A stretch of DNA of 64,000 nucleotides from Pirellulales bacterium (GCA_036499395.1 DASYDW010000063.1:69911-133910); one strand, 5' to 3'; numbered from the stretch's first letter, positions 17,498 to 26,459 are shown. Numbers and translations: made by a program. The notes: generated by a model from the letters alone, not told the origin.

Positions 17498-18784
17498 GTG
17501 AGTCACGCAGTGCCAGTGAGACTTCCACCAGCGCGCGACGAGCAGGAGCCGATCGTCATCACGGGGATCGGCATGATCGCTTCCGTGGGCAACGATCGCG
17601 AGAGCGTATGGCAGGCCGTACAGCGCGGCCAAAGTGGCGTGCGCAGTTTGCGCGGCCTGCAGGGAATTCCCGACGATCTATTGATCGCGGCCACAGTGGA
17701 TATTCCGCCGCGTTATCCTGGCGAGCTGAAGACGATCAGCCTGATGCACCACGCCGCGGCCGAGGCCATGGCGGACAGCCGTGTGCGCATGAACGACGTC
17801 GATCGCGATCGTTTTGCTTGCGCAATCAGCGGGCACATGGGGGACACGGGCTTTGTCGTCGAAAACCTGGGGCGACACGATCTGATCGATCCGCAAGCCG
17901 TTCCCTGGTGGCAACAGTGGTTGCCCAACACCGGCTGTTCGACGGTGGCCAATCGATTTGGATTGAACGGGCCGCGTATTTGCCACTCGACGGCCTGCGC
18001 CAGCGGCTTGATCGATATCCTGGCCGCGGTCCGCGCGATTGAGGACGATAAAGCGGATATTGCCCTGGCCGGCAGCGCCGAGGGAATTCACCCGTTGTTC
18101 GCGGCCGGCTTTCATCGCATGGGTGTCCTGGCTGAGCACGAGGATCCGACGCAGGCCTGTCGCCCTTTCGACGTGCGCCGCAGCGGCTTCGTGATGGGCG
18201 AAGGGTCGGCCATGTTCGTCATCGAGCGACTGAGCCATGCGATCGCGCGCGGCGCAAAGATCTATGCCGAAATCACCGCCGGCCGCGTTCTGGCCGAGGC
18301 GCATCACGTCACGGGATTGGACGCCTCGAGCGAGGCGCTGGCCTATCTGATTTCAGCAACGCTGAACGACGCTCGCCTAGCGCCGCATGAAATCAATTAC
18401 ATCAACGCACATGGTACTGGCACGCAGCAGAACGACCTGGTCGAAACGCGCGGCATCCGCCGCGCGCTGGGCGCCGCGGCCGATAACATCTGGGTCAGCG
18501 CCACCAAGTCCATGCTGGGGCACCTGGTCAACGCGTCGGGCAGCGTCGAGCTGGCGATCACAACCATGGCGCTGCGCGATGGATTTGTACCGCCGACCTT
18601 GAACCTGACCGATCCCGATCCGCAATGTGATCTGGATTGCATTCCGCTGGTGGGTCGTCCATCGCGCTTTCAGACGGCGCTAAAACTATCCGTGGCGTTC
18701 GGCGGGCATCTGGCTGCTATTACGCTCCGTCGCTGGGACGACGTCAAAACCGGCTTCAGCTATCCGCCACGTTTGGCCGCATAA
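17498..18784 (+). CDS. Beta-ketoacyl-ACP synthase II-like enzyme (orphan)
   Basis: 428 residues, FabF-type condensing enzyme joining malonyl-ACP to an acyl chain. The full catalytic triad is present: Cys167 in CHSTACASG, His305 in NAHGTGTQQND and His342 in KSMLGHLVNASG; GEGSAMFVIE and the C-terminal VAFGGHLAAI are also typical. Start is GTG 17498; about 18 residues precede the conserved VITGIGM. No acyl carrier protein, fabG or malonyltransferase lies nearby, so it could be a second KAS for a specialised fatty acid, or part of a dispersed lipid pathway. A palindromic repeat follows the stop. Confidence 0.88.
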   Translation: MSHAVPVRLPPARDEQEPIVITGIGMIASVGNDRESVWQAVQRGQSGVRSLRGLQGIPDDLLIAATVDIPPRYPGELKTISLMHHAAAEAMADSRVRMNDVDRDRFACAISGHMGDTGFVVENLGRHDLIDPQAVPWWQQWLPNTGCSTVANRFGLNGPRICHSTACASGLIDILAAVRAIEDDKADIALAGSAEGIHPLFAAGFHRMGVLAEHEDPTQACRPFDVRRSGFVMGEGSAMFVIERLSHAIARGAKIYAEITAGRVLAEAHHVTGLDASSEALAYLISATLNDARLAPHEINYINAHGTGTQQNDLVETRGIRRALGAAADNIWVSATKSMLGHLVNASGSVELAITTMALRDGFVPPTLNLTDPDPQCDLDCIPLVGRPSRFQTALKLSVAFGGHLAAITLRRWDDVKTGFSYPPRLAA

Positions 18785-18826
18785 GACCCTGCCAACGAAC
18801 ACCGGCTGAAACCAGTAAATCGGTGC

Positions 18827-18857
18827 CATGCTTTTTCGCCACAAGCGAATAAGCATG
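18827..18857. repeat. Dispersed palindrome, copy A
   Basis: CATGCTTTTTCGC (18827-18839) and GCGAATAAGCATG (18845-18857) form a 13-bp stem with one mismatch and a 5-nt loop, flanked by GTGC. It lies between convergent genes and resembles the elements at 41598, 43877 and 45263. Confidence 0.7.
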
Positions 18858-18878
18858 CTCCTCGCTCGCTGGTTATCG

Positions 18879-19850
18879 CTACTCACCCAGCCGCAACACA
18901 CGTCGCGCGTTGTCACGGAAGATCTTCGCGGCCGCCTCGGCCGGAAGATCGATCTGGGCGAAAAGTTCGAGTTGCGGCACGTCCTGGCCCGGGGCCAGAA
19001 AGTCGGTGCCGAACATTAATCGATCCTGCCGGCGCAGCAAAAACTCGCGACCGAATTTGGCGTCGCGCTTAATGGCCCCTGCCCCGCTGCCGGCAGATAG
19101 ATCGCCGTAGAGATTCGGATGTTTATCCATGAGAGCGTCGATGGCGCCGCCCGGCGCGACGTCGCCGCGTGGATAGCCGGCCAGGTCGGCCGCCGTTGCT
19201 CCGCCGCCGATGGATGCCCACCAGCCGGGTCCGTGCCCAATCATGACTAGCTCCGGATGCTCGCGCAGCACTCGATCGAGACCGGGCAATCCGGGCACGT
19301 CCATGTTGCGCTCGTTGTCGAGGTGAAACAGCAGCGGCAGCTTCAATTCAGCGCAGGCGGCGTACAGCCTCCTATTGCGAGGGTCATCGATGGCAACGCC
19401 GGGCTTATGTTCGCCAAAGCCGCGTGCTCCGGCATCGATATACCGCTTGAGCATTTTCAGCAGCCCATCATGGCCGCCGGCGTAGCTGGTCCGCGGATCG
19501 ACGGAGCAAAACGGAATCAGTCGATCGCGATGCGGCCGTGACTGCGCGAGCACGTAGTCGGTGCTGATCGGATAGCTACTCGATTCAGGCGACACCAACG
19601 GCAACACCACGGCTTGCGCGATATCGGCCGCATCCATCCAGCGCAATAGGGCCTCGGCCGTGAGCTCCGCGCCCGTGTTCCACACCGTGCCCAGATGCGT
19701 GTGAATATCGACGTAGCGGCCCGGCGGAAACTTCGCAGCGGGCTCGGCCGCGAAGGCGTTACGCTGACGCGAACGTGCGACGGACGCGGCGGCCACCAGG
19801 CTTGCCATTCCACCGCAGAATCGACGTCGCGTCACGACCGGACTATTCAT
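18879..19850 (-). CDS. Tat-exported amidohydrolase (metal-dependent TIM-barrel hydrolase)
   Basis: 323 residues. The N-terminus carries a twin-arginine signal (TRRRFCGGM then a hydrophobic stretch to about residue 25), so a folded metalloprotein is exported. The amidohydrolase-2 fold is shown by VDIHTHLG (His50 and His52 as metal ligands), LLFHLDNE, MIGHGPGWW and the C-terminal LMFGTDFL with the catalytic Asp. Relatives include decarboxylases and lactonases acting on aromatic or sugar acids; the substrate here is not deducible. It is convergent with the ketoacyl synthase and no partner gene is visible. Confidence 0.85.
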   Translation of the reverse strand: MNSPVVTRRRFCGGMASLVAAASVARSRQRNAFAAEPAAKFPPGRYVDIHTHLGTVWNTGAELTAEALLRWMDAADIAQAVVLPLVSPESSSYPISTDYVLAQSRPHRDRLIPFCSVDPRTSYAGGHDGLLKMLKRYIDAGARGFGEHKPGVAIDDPRNRRLYAACAELKLPLLFHLDNERNMDVPGLPGLDRVLREHPELVMIGHGPGWWASIGGGATAADLAGYPRGDVAPGGAIDALMDKHPNLYGDLSAGSGAGAIKRDAKFGREFLLRRQDRLMFGTDFLAPGQDVPQLELFAQIDLPAEAAAKIFRDNARRVLRLGE

Positions 19851-20032
19851 GTGGGTGACTTTGTACAGTGCGGACAGGCAAAGTGGGAAAGAGAATTGAT
19901 CCGCGGATTACACAGGTGAGGAGCAGCTTGATCGCAGCAATGAGCCGGTCCACCTCGATCGATTCTAACTGTCACGATTCGTAATCGTATCGGGGTCATT
20001 TGCGAAATCTGCCGGGGTATTCGGTACGGGAC

Positions 20033-20506
20033 CTAGCCCCCTTCGCGGCGGTGCAAATCGGCGTGTTCGGTTTCGTCCGCGGGGCGATTGTCATGGCCGC
20101 GATCGGTCGAGAGTTCGATATGATCGACGAACTTGACGTTCGCGCACTCGTCGATGTCGGCCGAGTGGCAGGCGGAGTAATCCGGGATGAAGAACCGCAA
20201 CGGTCCGCCAGCCTTTGCGGGCAGGGGCGCACCGTCGAGCGCATAAATCAGCACGGCGCGATCGCGCACCGCAGCCAGGGGAATGCTGGCGTGAAAATCA
20301 TCGGCCGCCGCGTGCAGCGTCAGGTAGATTGCATTCGGCTTGACGCCCACGTACTGCAACAGGCCGGCCAGCTTAACGGCCTGGCCGCGCCGCTTCGGGT
20401 CGAGCGTGCTGACGTCGGCAATCTGAAACTGCGCGTCGATGGCTGCCAGGTCGGCCGTCGAAAGCTGGCGTGGGTGATCGACCTCACCGGTAATGCGCAA
20501 TTGCAT
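20033..20506 (-). CDS. Molybdopterin-dependent oxidoreductase domain protein (sulfite-oxidase fold)
   Basis: 157 residues from ATG 20506. It has the features of the oxidoreductase molybdopterin-binding domain: LRITGEVDHPRQLS at the start, LAGLLQYVGVKPNA, LIYALDGAPLPAKAGGPLRF and IPDYSACHSADID. This is the length of small stand-alone members rather than full sulfite oxidases (over 300 residues), and the usual cofactor-ligand Cys in the N-terminal half is not seen, so cofactor binding is uncertain. A start at 20551 would add 15 residues. It lies downstream of nrdJ on the same strand but beyond a strong terminator, so it is likely expressed separately. Confidence 0.72.
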   Translation of the reverse strand: MQLRITGEVDHPRQLSTADLAAIDAQFQIADVSTLDPKRRGQAVKLAGLLQYVGVKPNAIYLTLHAAADDFHASIPLAAVRDRAVLIYALDGAPLPAKAGGPLRFFIPDYSACHSADIDECANVKFVDHIELSTDRGHDNRPADETEHADLHRREGG

Positions 20507-20628
20507 GGCGCTCGTCTGCCGTTCCGAGAAGCAAATGTCGCGGCCTCGCAACCAATTTGCGAAGCAATCCTGGTGGGCATCGCTCTGGCCATATCATAGC
20601 TACCGAGAATGAGAGCAGCGACGGGCGC

Positions 20629-20674
20629 AAAAAAGGAGCGGGCACCACTCCCGACCATGTGGAGTGGTGCCCGC
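20629..20674 (-). terminator. Rho-independent terminator of nrdJ
   Basis: A perfect 14-bp stem, GCGGGCACCACTCC (20638-20651) with GGAGTGGTGCCCGC (20661-20674), 9-nt loop. On the minus strand it is followed by TCCTTTTTT, 40 bp after the nrdJ stop. It is one of the strongest terminators in the window. Confidence 0.88.
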
Positions 20675-20714
20675 CAACTGCTGGGCCGACCGCGGGACGA
20701 AGCCCGACAATCCG

Positions 20715-23700
20715 TTACGAGCAGCCCATGCTGTTACCGCAGTTGTGACAGAGATAGCAATTGCCGGCACGCACCGTAATGGCACCGCAGTTATCGCAGC
20801 TCGGTGCGTCAGCCTGGAAGCTGGCGAACTGTTCGCTGCGGACTCGCAACCGCCCGCCGTCGGTATCGGTCCGTTCGAGCAGCAGACTCTTCGCCTCGAA
20901 ACTGTGACCATTTCCGTTGCCGTTGAAGTGCGGCTTGAGAACCTGGGCGTGACCATTGCTCTTGGCCACGGGGGCCTTGGGATCAGAGCTGGCTGCGTCG
21001 GCAGTTTTGGGCGATCCTGCCCCCGCGTTTGGCCCGCCGCTCGTCCTGGCGACGGGCTTGGTCTCGCCGGGACTATCCTCCGCGGCCGGTCCGGCCGCCT
21101 CGCTATGGGCGAGATTGCCGTTGGCCTCGCGATAACCGGGCAGAAACGTGATCCCCAACCAGCGGAAGATGTAATCGACGATGCTCTTCGCAATGCGGAT
21201 GTCGGGGTTCTTGGTATGCCCCATCGGCTCGAACCGCGTGTGCGAGAACTTGTTCACGTACACTTCGAGCGGCACGCCGTACTGCAAGCTCATCGAGACC
21301 GCGGTGCCGAAGCAATCCATCAAACCGCCGACGGTGCTTCCTTCCTTGGCCATGGTGATGAACAGTTCGCCCGGCCGGCCGTCATCGTACAAACCGACCG
21401 TGATGTACCCCTCGTGCCCGGCGATGCTGAACTTGTGCGTGACCGAGCGGCGAGTATCGGGCAACCGTTCGCGACGCGGAGCAGCCTTTTGCTTTTCGGC
21501 GGCGCGATCCCCTTCGGTGCTGGTCGACAGCGGCTGGCTTTCCTTCGAACCGTCGCGATAGACGGCCAAAGCCTTCAACCCTAGCCGCCACCCTTCCATG
21601 TAAGCATCAGCAACGTCAGCCGGCGTGGTATCGCGCGGCATGTTGACCGTCTTGCTGATGGCACCGGAGAGGAACGGTTGGGCCGCGGCCATCATTCGCA
21701 CGTGGGCACGCCACGAAATCGAACGCGTACCGTTGCGCGGTTGGAACGCACAATCGAAGATCGGCAGATGCTCGTCAGCCAGGTCGGCGCCCCCTTCGAT
21801 CGTATCTTCGCGACCGATGTAGGCAACGATCGACTCGATCCGCGGCTCGTCATAGCCGAGCGCACTCAGGGCCAGCGGCACCGTCTGATTGACGATTTTC
21901 AGCATGCCACCACCGGCCAACTGCTTGTACTTCACCAGCGCGATATCGGGCTCGATGCCCGTCGTATCGCAATCCATCAAGAAGCTGATGGTGCCGGTCG
22001 GCGCGAGCACCGTGGCCTGTGCATTGCGGAAACCGTGCAAACGGCCGCTGGTAAGAATGTCTTCCCACACGACGCGGGCGGCATCCTTCAAATAGGCGGG
22101 GCAAGCGTCGTCGATCTTCTCGACCGCGTCGCGATGCATCTGCATAACACCCAGCATCGGCTCGCGATTTTCCGGATAACCCTCGAACGGACCGACCGCG
22201 GCGGCCAGCTCGACGCTGGTCAGGTTCGCGGCACCGTGCAAGAGAGCCGTCATCGCACCGCACAAACCCAAAGCGCCGGCCGAGTCGTACGGCAGGCCAC
22301 TGGTCATGATCAGGCTGCCCAGGTTTGAGTAGCCCAAACCGAGCGGACGGAACATGTGACTGTTGCGAGCAATGTCCGCCGTAGGATAACTGGCGTGATC
22401 GACCAGGATTTCCTGAGCGATAAAGAAGATACGGCAAGCGGCCTGAAAACGCTCGACGTCGAACGTACCATCCGCCAGGCGAAACTTCATCAGGTTGATG
22501 CTGGCCAGGTTGCACGCCGTGTCGTCCAGGAACATGTATTCCGAACACGGGTTCGAGGCATTGATGCGCCCCGAATTCGGGCAGGTGTGCCAGTGGTTGA
22601 TCGTGGTGTCGTATTGCACACCAGGATCACCGCAGTACCAGGCCCCTTCGGCCATTTTGGCCATCACTTCGCGTGCCGGCCAGGTTGGGCCCTGACGCCC
22701 GGTGTCGGTGACCCAGTGCGTCTTCCACGGCTTGTCAGCAATGACGGCCTGCATGAAGTCGTCGGTCAGGCGCACCGACAGATTGGCATTCTGGAAGAGG
22801 ATCGAGCTATAGGCTTCGCCGTTGAAGTTCGACTCGTAGCCGTTCTCGATCAGGATTCGTGCCTTTTTCTCTTCCTTGAGCTTGCACTCGATGAACTCCA
22901 TCACATCGGGATGCCAGACCTTGAGCGACTGCATCTTGGCAGCGCGACGGGTCTTGCCGCCGCTCTTGACCACGGCCGCGATCTGGTCAAAGACCCGCAT
23001 GAACGACAGCGGACCCGACGGCTTGCCGCCGCCGGAGAGCTTCTCGCGGTGCGAACGCAGTGTCGACAGATCGGTGCCCGTACCGGAGCCGAACTTGAAC
23101 AGCATGGCCTCGCTGCGGGCGAGTTCCATGATGTCTTCCATGCTGTCATCCACGCTTTGGATGAAGCAGGCCGAGCCCTGGGGGAACTCGTACGGGTTCT
23201 CGGGGCGACGTGCTTCCTGCCCCTCGACGTCCCAGTGCCAATTGCACTGCGATCCCTTCACACCGTATTGATGGAACAGACCGACGTTGAACCAGACGGG
23301 CGAATTGAAGGCACCGTGCTGATGCAGGCAGAGCCACGACAGATCGCGATAAAACCGCTCGCTATCGGTGGGCGTGGCAAAGTATCCGTCCTTCTCGCCC
23401 CAATCGGCGATCGTGCGGCTGACGCGGTTAATCAGCTGGCGGACGCTGTTCTCGCGCTCGGGGGTGCCCACCTCGCCATAAAAGTACTTGCTGCAGACGA
23501 CGTTGGTGGCCAACTGGCTCCAGCCGGTGGGCACCTCGCAATCGTTCTGCTCGAACAGCACGTCGCCATCTTCCCCCTTAATGGCGGCGGTGCGGATCTC
23601 CCACTGGACCGTGTCGAACGGATCTGCCACGTCTTCCGGGCAAAAGACCGCGTTCATCACCAGGCCATTGGGGAAACGGCGCACGGGCTTCTTCTTGATC

Positions 23701-23750
23701 ATTCCGACGGCCGAGCGAACTTGCCCGCCGCTCAAATCATGCTGGGACAT
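20715..23750 (-). CDS. nrdJ: Vitamin B12-dependent (class II) ribonucleoside-diphosphate reductase
   Basis: Makes deoxyribonucleotides with an adenosylcobalamin-derived thiyl radical, so it works with or without oxygen. 1011 residues from ATG 23750 (AAAGGATG upstream). Visible features: GAFNSPVWFN, NPCSEYMFLDDTACNLASINL region (substrate site), LAPTGTISFLMDCDTTGIEP and a C-terminal Cys cluster (CDNCG, CYLCHNCG, MGCS) that reloads the active-site disulfide. A low-complexity linker (about residues 885-980) precedes the tail. No class I (nrdAB) or class III gene is visible. The promoter has an overlapping NrdR-like box at 23881 and the gene ends at a strong terminator. Cobalamin biosynthesis genes are not in the window. 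Confidence 0.95.
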   Translation of the reverse strand: MSQHDLSGGQVRSAVGMIKKKPVRRFPNGLVMNAVFCPEDVADPFDTVQWEIRTAAIKGEDGDVLFEQNDCEVPTGWSQLATNVVCSKYFYGEVGTPERENSVRQLINRVSRTIADWGEKDGYFATPTDSERFYRDLSWLCLHQHGAFNSPVWFNVGLFHQYGVKGSQCNWHWDVEGQEARRPENPYEFPQGSACFIQSVDDSMEDIMELARSEAMLFKFGSGTGTDLSTLRSHREKLSGGGKPSGPLSFMRVFDQIAAVVKSGGKTRRAAKMQSLKVWHPDVMEFIECKLKEEKKARILIENGYESNFNGEAYSSILFQNANLSVRLTDDFMQAVIADKPWKTHWVTDTGRQGPTWPAREVMAKMAEGAWYCGDPGVQYDTTINHWHTCPNSGRINASNPCSEYMFLDDTACNLASINLMKFRLADGTFDVERFQAACRIFFIAQEILVDHASYPTADIARNSHMFRPLGLGYSNLGSLIMTSGLPYDSAGALGLCGAMTALLHGAANLTSVELAAAVGPFEGYPENREPMLGVMQMHRDAVEKIDDACPAYLKDAARVVWEDILTSGRLHGFRNAQATVLAPTGTISFLMDCDTTGIEPDIALVKYKQLAGGGMLKIVNQTVPLALSALGYDEPRIESIVAYIGREDTIEGGADLADEHLPIFDCAFQPRNGTRSISWRAHVRMMAAAQPFLSGAISKTVNMPRDTTPADVADAYMEGWRLGLKALAVYRDGSKESQPLSTSTEGDRAAEKQKAAPRRERLPDTRRSVTHKFSIAGHEGYITVGLYDDGRPGELFITMAKEGSTVGGLMDCFGTAVSMSLQYGVPLEVYVNKFSHTRFEPMGHTKNPDIRIAKSIVDYIFRWLGITFLPGYREANGNLAHSEAAGPAAEDSPGETKPVARTSGGPNAGAGSPKTADAASSDPKAPVAKSNGHAQVLKPHFNGNGNGHSFEAKSLLLERTDTDGGRLRVRSEQFASFQADAPSCDNCGAITVRAGNCYLCHNCGNSMGCS

Positions 23751-23880
23751 GAGGGCATCCTTTCCATTAGTATACAGAAGTATACCACAAGAACCATCTT
23801 CGACAGGTTGCGCGAGGTCGGATACCATTCCGAGCCGCGGCTTCCCGGTCTTCCCGAATTATCTAACTTCCGGTCGCTAC

Positions 23881-23896
23881 ACGCTATATATTGTAG
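23881..23896 (-). promoter_or_regulatory. NrdR-box-like operator upstream of nrdJ
   Basis: ACGCTATATATTGTAG fits the NrdR box consensus (acaCwAtATaTwGtgt) at 13 of 16 positions, including all core bases CwAtATaTwG. It overlaps the -10 element of the predicted nrdJ promoter and is 131 nt upstream of the ATG. A second box at the usual 31-32-bp spacing was looked for and only a poor match found. A GTATAC-agaa-GTATAC direct repeat (23770-23785) lies near the start codon. Confidence 0.65.
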
Positions 23897-23918
23897 TCAC
23901 GCAAGGCGATTACTACAA
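23890..23918 (-). promoter_or_regulatory. Predicted nrdJ promoter
   Basis: On the minus strand TTGTAG (complement of 23913-23918) and TACAAT (complement of 23890-23895) are separated by 17 bp, a good match to sigma-70 -35/-10 elements. It gives a roughly 125-nt leader. Repressor binding at the overlapping box would block the -10. Confidence 0.6.
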
Positions 23919-24210
23919 CATCAGGTGCTCGAACGAGAGTCTACACGATTTGAATCGAGTGTCAATCAAATTCTAACAATGCCCTAAGAGCCTACACGGC
24001 AATGGCTTGCTGACTCTAACGACAACCGATTCCTGGCATTCTTTGCGGCTCGAGCAAGACGTAACCAATTGCTAGCATTTGGTTTGCATCGATAGGTGCT
24101 AGCATGCGAGGGCGTCCAAAAACGAATTACTACTTTTTGGGGTTACCGAACCACCCTGCCTGGCGCGAAGATGTAGCGGTCCGAGAATTTCTTACGGGAC
24201 ACCTCGCGGA
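23919..24210. other. Intergenic region upstream of nrdJ promoter and downstream of rplU
   Basis: About 290 bp, with a local drop in G+C. A small plus-strand frame (24104-24295) starts here but runs through the rplU terminator and overlaps the rplU end, so it is not called. No cobalamin riboswitch was recognised. Confidence 0.4.
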
Positions 24211-24248
24211 AAAGAAAAAGGCCGCGTCCCTATCAGGAACGCAGCCTT
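24211..24248 (-). terminator. Rho-independent terminator after rplU
   Basis: AAGGCCGCGTCCC (24218-24230) pairs with GGAACGCAGCCTT (24236-24248) with a few wobble pairs on the minus strand, followed there by TTTTTCTTTT. It ends the minus-strand rplU transcript. Confidence 0.82.
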
Positions 24249-24291
24249 CGGTATTTCAAAAACTCGGGCGGGCTGCCCGTGCGAAGATAAC

Positions 24292-24603
24292 TTAGACGAC
24301 GATCTTGCTCACGCGAACCTTGGTGTGCAACTGGCGGTGGCCCGTGCGACGGCGCGAGTTCTTGCGGCGACGCATCTTCTGCACGACCAGCTTCGGCCCC
24401 TGCGAGACGCCGACGACCTCGGCCACGACGCTGGCACCGGCCAGCGTGGGCTGCCCGATCTTGGTGCCGGAATCGTCGCCATAGGCCAAAACCTGCTCGA
24501 ATCGCAGCTCCTGGCCGGCACTTGAGTCACGATAGTCGAGCTCGACGACCTGACCCTCTTCCACTTTGTATTGCCGCCCACCGTCGACGATGATCGCGTA
24601 CAT
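24292..24603 (-). CDS. rplU: 50S ribosomal protein L21
   Basis: 103 residues from ATG 24603 (GGGAAAG upstream), the standard length. YAIIVDGGRQYKVEEGQ at the start and VQKMRRRKNSRRRTGHRQ, the 23S-rRNA-binding basic segment, near the end are diagnostic. The frame is open to 24657 but conservation begins at MYAIIV. In most bacteria rpmA (L27) follows; here a terminator follows instead, so L27 must be encoded elsewhere. It is downstream of RNase E/G with a 132-bp gap. Confidence 0.97.
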   Translation of the reverse strand: MYAIIVDGGRQYKVEEGQVVELDYRDSSAGQELRFEQVLAYGDDSGTKIGQPTLAGASVVAEVVGVSQGPKLVVQKMRRRKNSRRRTGHRQLHTKVRVSKIVV

Positions 24604-24735
24604 CGTTTTCTTTCCCACACTCTTGAATTTCGGTTCTTGGCCGGCCGCGGAAGTCATCCCGATAGCCGGTGTTTACCCCCCAGATCGAAGCTGAGGGCCT
24701 TGTAGTCTAGCGGACCTCGTGGCCGGGGTCGAGGG

Positions 24736-26379
24736 TCATCGGCCGTGGAATTTCACGTCGCGCCCGCTGTTATCGAAGCATTCGACCACGAGATGCTCGG
24801 GAGGAACCCCCTCGCGCCCGTAAATCTGCACCGAAATGCCGGCATCGTCCTCGATCTTGGCCAATTCCCGGCGCTTCTTGTTGTTCAGATAGGTCGAAAC
24901 CTCGTCCGAGACGGTCACCGCGACCCTAGCCACGTCCTCCTGCTGGCTGGCCAGGATCAACGTCCGAACGACCTCGATCGCCATGCTCTCGGCGGTTTTC
25001 ACGACCCCCGTCCCTGCGCAACCAGGGCAATCCTTGAACACGCTGCGCTTCAGGCTAGGTCGAATCCGCTGCCGGGTCATTTCGATCAGGCCGAAAGGGC
25101 TGGTGCGCAGAATCTTCGTCCGCGCCCGATCGCGTTTCACGGCGTCACGCAGGGCGCGTTCCACGCCGCGGCGATGCCGTTCCTTGCGCATGTCGATGAA
25201 GTCGTTGACGATCACCCCGCCCAGATCGCGCAAACGCAACTGCCGAGCGATCTCGCGAGCGGCCAACAGGTTCATCTGGTAAGCAGTCTCTTCGGCCGAA
25301 TCATCGGCGCGGAAGTTACCACTGTTGACGTCGATTGCAACCAGGGCCTCGGTCTGGTCGACGACAATCGACCCACCCTGCCGCAGCGGTACCTCGCGCT
25401 GGTGGATGCGCCCGATCTCTTCATCTAGACGGTAGCGATGAAAGAGCGGTTCCTTGCCTTCGTACAGTTGCAGTCGATGAACGTAGCGCGGCATGACGAT
25501 TTGCAAGAACTCTTTCGCACGTTCGTGTGCCGCCGCCTCGTCGATGTAGATCGCGTCTACATCGCCCGTGAAAATGTCGCGGATGGTGCGAATGATCATG
25601 TCGCTTTCTTCGTAGATATCGACCGGCGCCTGTGCCTTTTTGATGCGGCGCACGATGACTTTCCACAATCGCACCAGGTAGGCCAGATCGCGCGATAGTT
25701 CCTTCTTCGTCCGATCGATGCCGGCGGTGCGAATGATGAATCCCAGACCTTTCGGCGGACTCAACTCAAGCATGACGTCGCGCAGCTTACGGCGCACGTC
25801 CTCGTCCTCGATCTTGCGCGAGACGCCTACGCGTCCTAGGGCCGGCATCAGCACCAGGTATCGGCCAGGAATGCTGATATAAGTGGACAGGGTCGGCCCC
25901 TTGGTGCCGATGCCCTCCTTGATGACCTGCACCAGCACCTCGTCACCGCGGCGCAGAATGTCCTGAATCGGCGGCTTCACCCGTGGGCGCGCGCCGGGGC
26001 GCATACCGCGCTTGCGATGGCGCGTCGAATCTTCCATCTGGTCGTCGTCTTCGACGTGGTCATCGCCGCCGTTGCCATTGCCACGGCCGCGCTGCGAGCC
26101 GTTGCCTTCGATAGGCTTTGTCGGATCGAAGCCCCCCTGGCGAAAGTATTGCGGCTCGACGTCGCTGATATGCAAGAAGCCGTTGCGGCCGACGCCAAAG
26201 TCGACGAACGCCGCCTGGATGCTCGGCTCGATGTTGACGACTTTGCCTTTGTAAATGTTGCCTACGTAGTTGTCCTGGCTGCTGCGCTCGATGTACAGCT
26301 CTTCCAGGACGCCATCCTCGACGATCGCGATCCGACATTCCTCGGGCTGCGATACGTTGATCAGCATTTCCTGCTTCAT
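24736..26379 (-). CDS. rng: Ribonuclease E/G family endoribonuclease
   Basis: Single-strand-specific endoribonuclease for mRNA turnover and rRNA/tRNA processing. 547 residues from ATG 26379 (GAAGG upstream). The N-terminus (LINVSQPEECRIAIVEDGV) leads into the S1 domain, which is split by a roughly 60-residue Gly/Asn/acidic then Arg-rich insertion (about residues 85-145). Catalytic acids are in VAIDVNSGNF and VNDFIDM, and the Zn-link is CPGCAGTG. There is no long C-terminal degradosome scaffold, so it is closer to RNase G in length. ATG 26442 is an alternative start adding 21 polar residues. It follows the TIGR03936-type gene by 80 bp. Confidence 0.93.
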   Translation of the reverse strand: MKQEMLINVSQPEECRIAIVEDGVLEELYIERSSQDNYVGNIYKGKVVNIEPSIQAAFVDFGVGRNGFLHISDVEPQYFRQGGFDPTKPIEGNGSQRGRGNGNGGDDHVEDDDQMEDSTRHRKRGMRPGARPRVKPPIQDILRRGDEVLVQVIKEGIGTKGPTLSTYISIPGRYLVLMPALGRVGVSRKIEDEDVRRKLRDVMLELSPPKGLGFIIRTAGIDRTKKELSRDLAYLVRLWKVIVRRIKKAQAPVDIYEESDMIIRTIRDIFTGDVDAIYIDEAAAHERAKEFLQIVMPRYVHRLQLYEGKEPLFHRYRLDEEIGRIHQREVPLRQGGSIVVDQTEALVAIDVNSGNFRADDSAEETAYQMNLLAAREIARQLRLRDLGGVIVNDFIDMRKERHRRGVERALRDAVKRDRARTKILRTSPFGLIEMTRQRIRPSLKRSVFKDCPGCAGTGVVKTAESMAIEVVRTLILASQQEDVARVAVTVSDEVSTYLNNKKRRELAKIEDDAGISVQIYGREGVPPEHLVVECFDNSGRDVKFHGR

Positions 26380-26459
26380 CCGGTGACCTTCTCGATCGGC
26401 ATACATCCGTGAGCTGCGCTGTTCGCGTTGGTTTGTTGTCATCGGTCGGGCGGAGTCCT

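Noticed and set aside
22356-23987. 543-codon plus-strand frame opposite nrdJ
   Set aside because: A mirror frame of nrdJ, which has all catalytic motifs; long antisense frames are common in GC-rich genes.
23750-24100. Cobalamin riboswitch in front of nrdJ
   Set aside because: I looked for the conserved B12-box core and did not find it; the leader is short and AT-rich.
24104-24295. 63-codon plus-strand frame after the nrdJ promoter
   Set aside because: It runs through the rplU terminator and overlaps the rplU stop, has no family features and ends in a frame shadow.
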